In this document: positions 63,683-64,000 of the stretch, in pieces
Layout of the letters: each line of letters starts with the position of its first letter
How positions within the stretch are numbered: the stretch's first letter is position 1
DNA from: JAIQET01 sp035542575
GTDB lineage: Bacteria; Acidobacteriota; Terriglobia; Terriglobales; Acidobacteriaceae
Length of the DNA stretch: 64,000 nucleotides
NCBI GenBank assembly: GCA_035542575.1
Contig: DATKLE010000058.1
Span: 23,372-87,371 of the forward strand
Direction of reading: 5' to 3'
The notes under the pieces: model-generated
Database searches by the model: none
The model's input: only the letters and a program-made list of their open reading frames with translations
Told to the model about the DNA's origin: nothing
Program-made: the position numbers and the translations under genes

Positions 63683-63854
63683 TTAGGTCGTCGAGCTGAA
63701 TGTTTTCAATCTCATACGGTGGCGCTTCGAACTTCTCATTCCTGCTCGATCACCCCAGTCTGGAACGTTTGTAAACCCCCGAATGGCAACCCCAGCCAGG
63801 GGTTCATTTCGGTGACTAGCCAGTGGTAAATTCCGGCGAGTTGAAAGGTCGCAG

Positions 63855-63910
63855 GGCGGCCTCTGCCCTGTCACGCGGAGGCTGCAAGTTCAAGTCCTGT
63901 CCCTCACGCG
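63855..63910 (+). tRNA. Degenerate tRNA-Asp-like sequence (GTC anticodon)
   Basis: Contains CTGCCCTGTCAC-GCGGAGG, close to the tRNA-Asp anticodon arm CTGCCCTGTCACGGCGG with one G missing, then a T-loop-like GTTCAAGTCCTGTC. The T-stem has one mismatch, and no matching 5-prime acceptor strand is evident at the right distance. Probably a decayed tRNA fragment; chance similarity cannot be excluded. Confidence 0.4.
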
Positions 63911-64000
63911 TACGGCAAATACGTTGCGAGTTTTCTGATCTCGTGTTCGTACGCTATCAACTCGAGCCCACCCCGCCTCTCGGCTGCCCGGCTCGTCGTC

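Overview
The window reads as GC-rich bacterial chromosome and fits best a soil-type Acidobacteriota (inference). The signs are two ECF sigma factors of the PF07638 type paired with Ser/Thr kinases, many small secreted proteins without clear families, a VPS10/BNR-repeat secreted protein, a Wzx/Wzy-type exopolysaccharide locus and a TolC/EmrAB-type pump. No mobile-element genes, CRISPR array or rRNA were seen.

Layout. (1) 1-9.2 kb: two ECF sigma/transmembrane kinase modules, one on the minus strand (cut by the left edge) and one on the plus strand, enclosing three secreted proteins of unknown function. (2) 9.2-13.7 kb, all minus: an uncharacterised three-gene operon (two tandem paralogous small membrane proteins plus a secreted protein), a secreted trypsin-like protease with a duplicated C-terminal domain, and a LuxR-type regulator. 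(3) 14.3-33.1 kb, all plus: an exopolysaccharide locus with export protein, Wzz-like chain-length protein, degenerate BY-kinase-like protein, NusG-like antiterminator, initiating sugar transferase, O-antigen ligase/polymerase, flippase fused to a heparinase-like lyase, a GT4 glycosyltransferase, a double GT4 glycosyltransferase, a secreted beta-helix protein and the dTDP-rhamnose genes rmlB-A-C-D. Three consecutive polymer-assembly genes (Wzz, sugar transferase, ligase) each carry one single-base frameshift, and the export gene carries a 153-bp tandem duplication.

(4) 33.2-39.0 kb: a VPS10/BNR secreted protein, aspartate kinase and three very small putative genes. (5) 39.1-56.7 kb, all minus: a large nitrogen-assimilation cluster. 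Read in the direction of transcription it runs LysR regulator, porin, two tiny membrane proteins, ammonium transporter, TPR protein, small membrane protein, cation/proton antiporter, PII protein, second ammonium transporter, second PII protein, GlnD uridylyltransferase, glutamate synthase large subunit and a second, very similar LysR regulator. It would cover ammonium entry, sensing, PII modification and assimilation; no gltD or glnA is present in the window.

(6) 56.8-63.2 kb, minus: a methyltransferase, then an operon of TolC-like, EmrA-like and EmrB-like efflux proteins ending in a cytidylate-kinase-like protein. (7) 63.2-64.0 kb: a gene-free end holding a 3-prime tRNA-Pro fragment and a degenerate tRNA-Asp-like sequence, which suggests an old integration site or decayed tRNA locus. 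All functional statements come from motifs and domain order read by eye; no database search was run.
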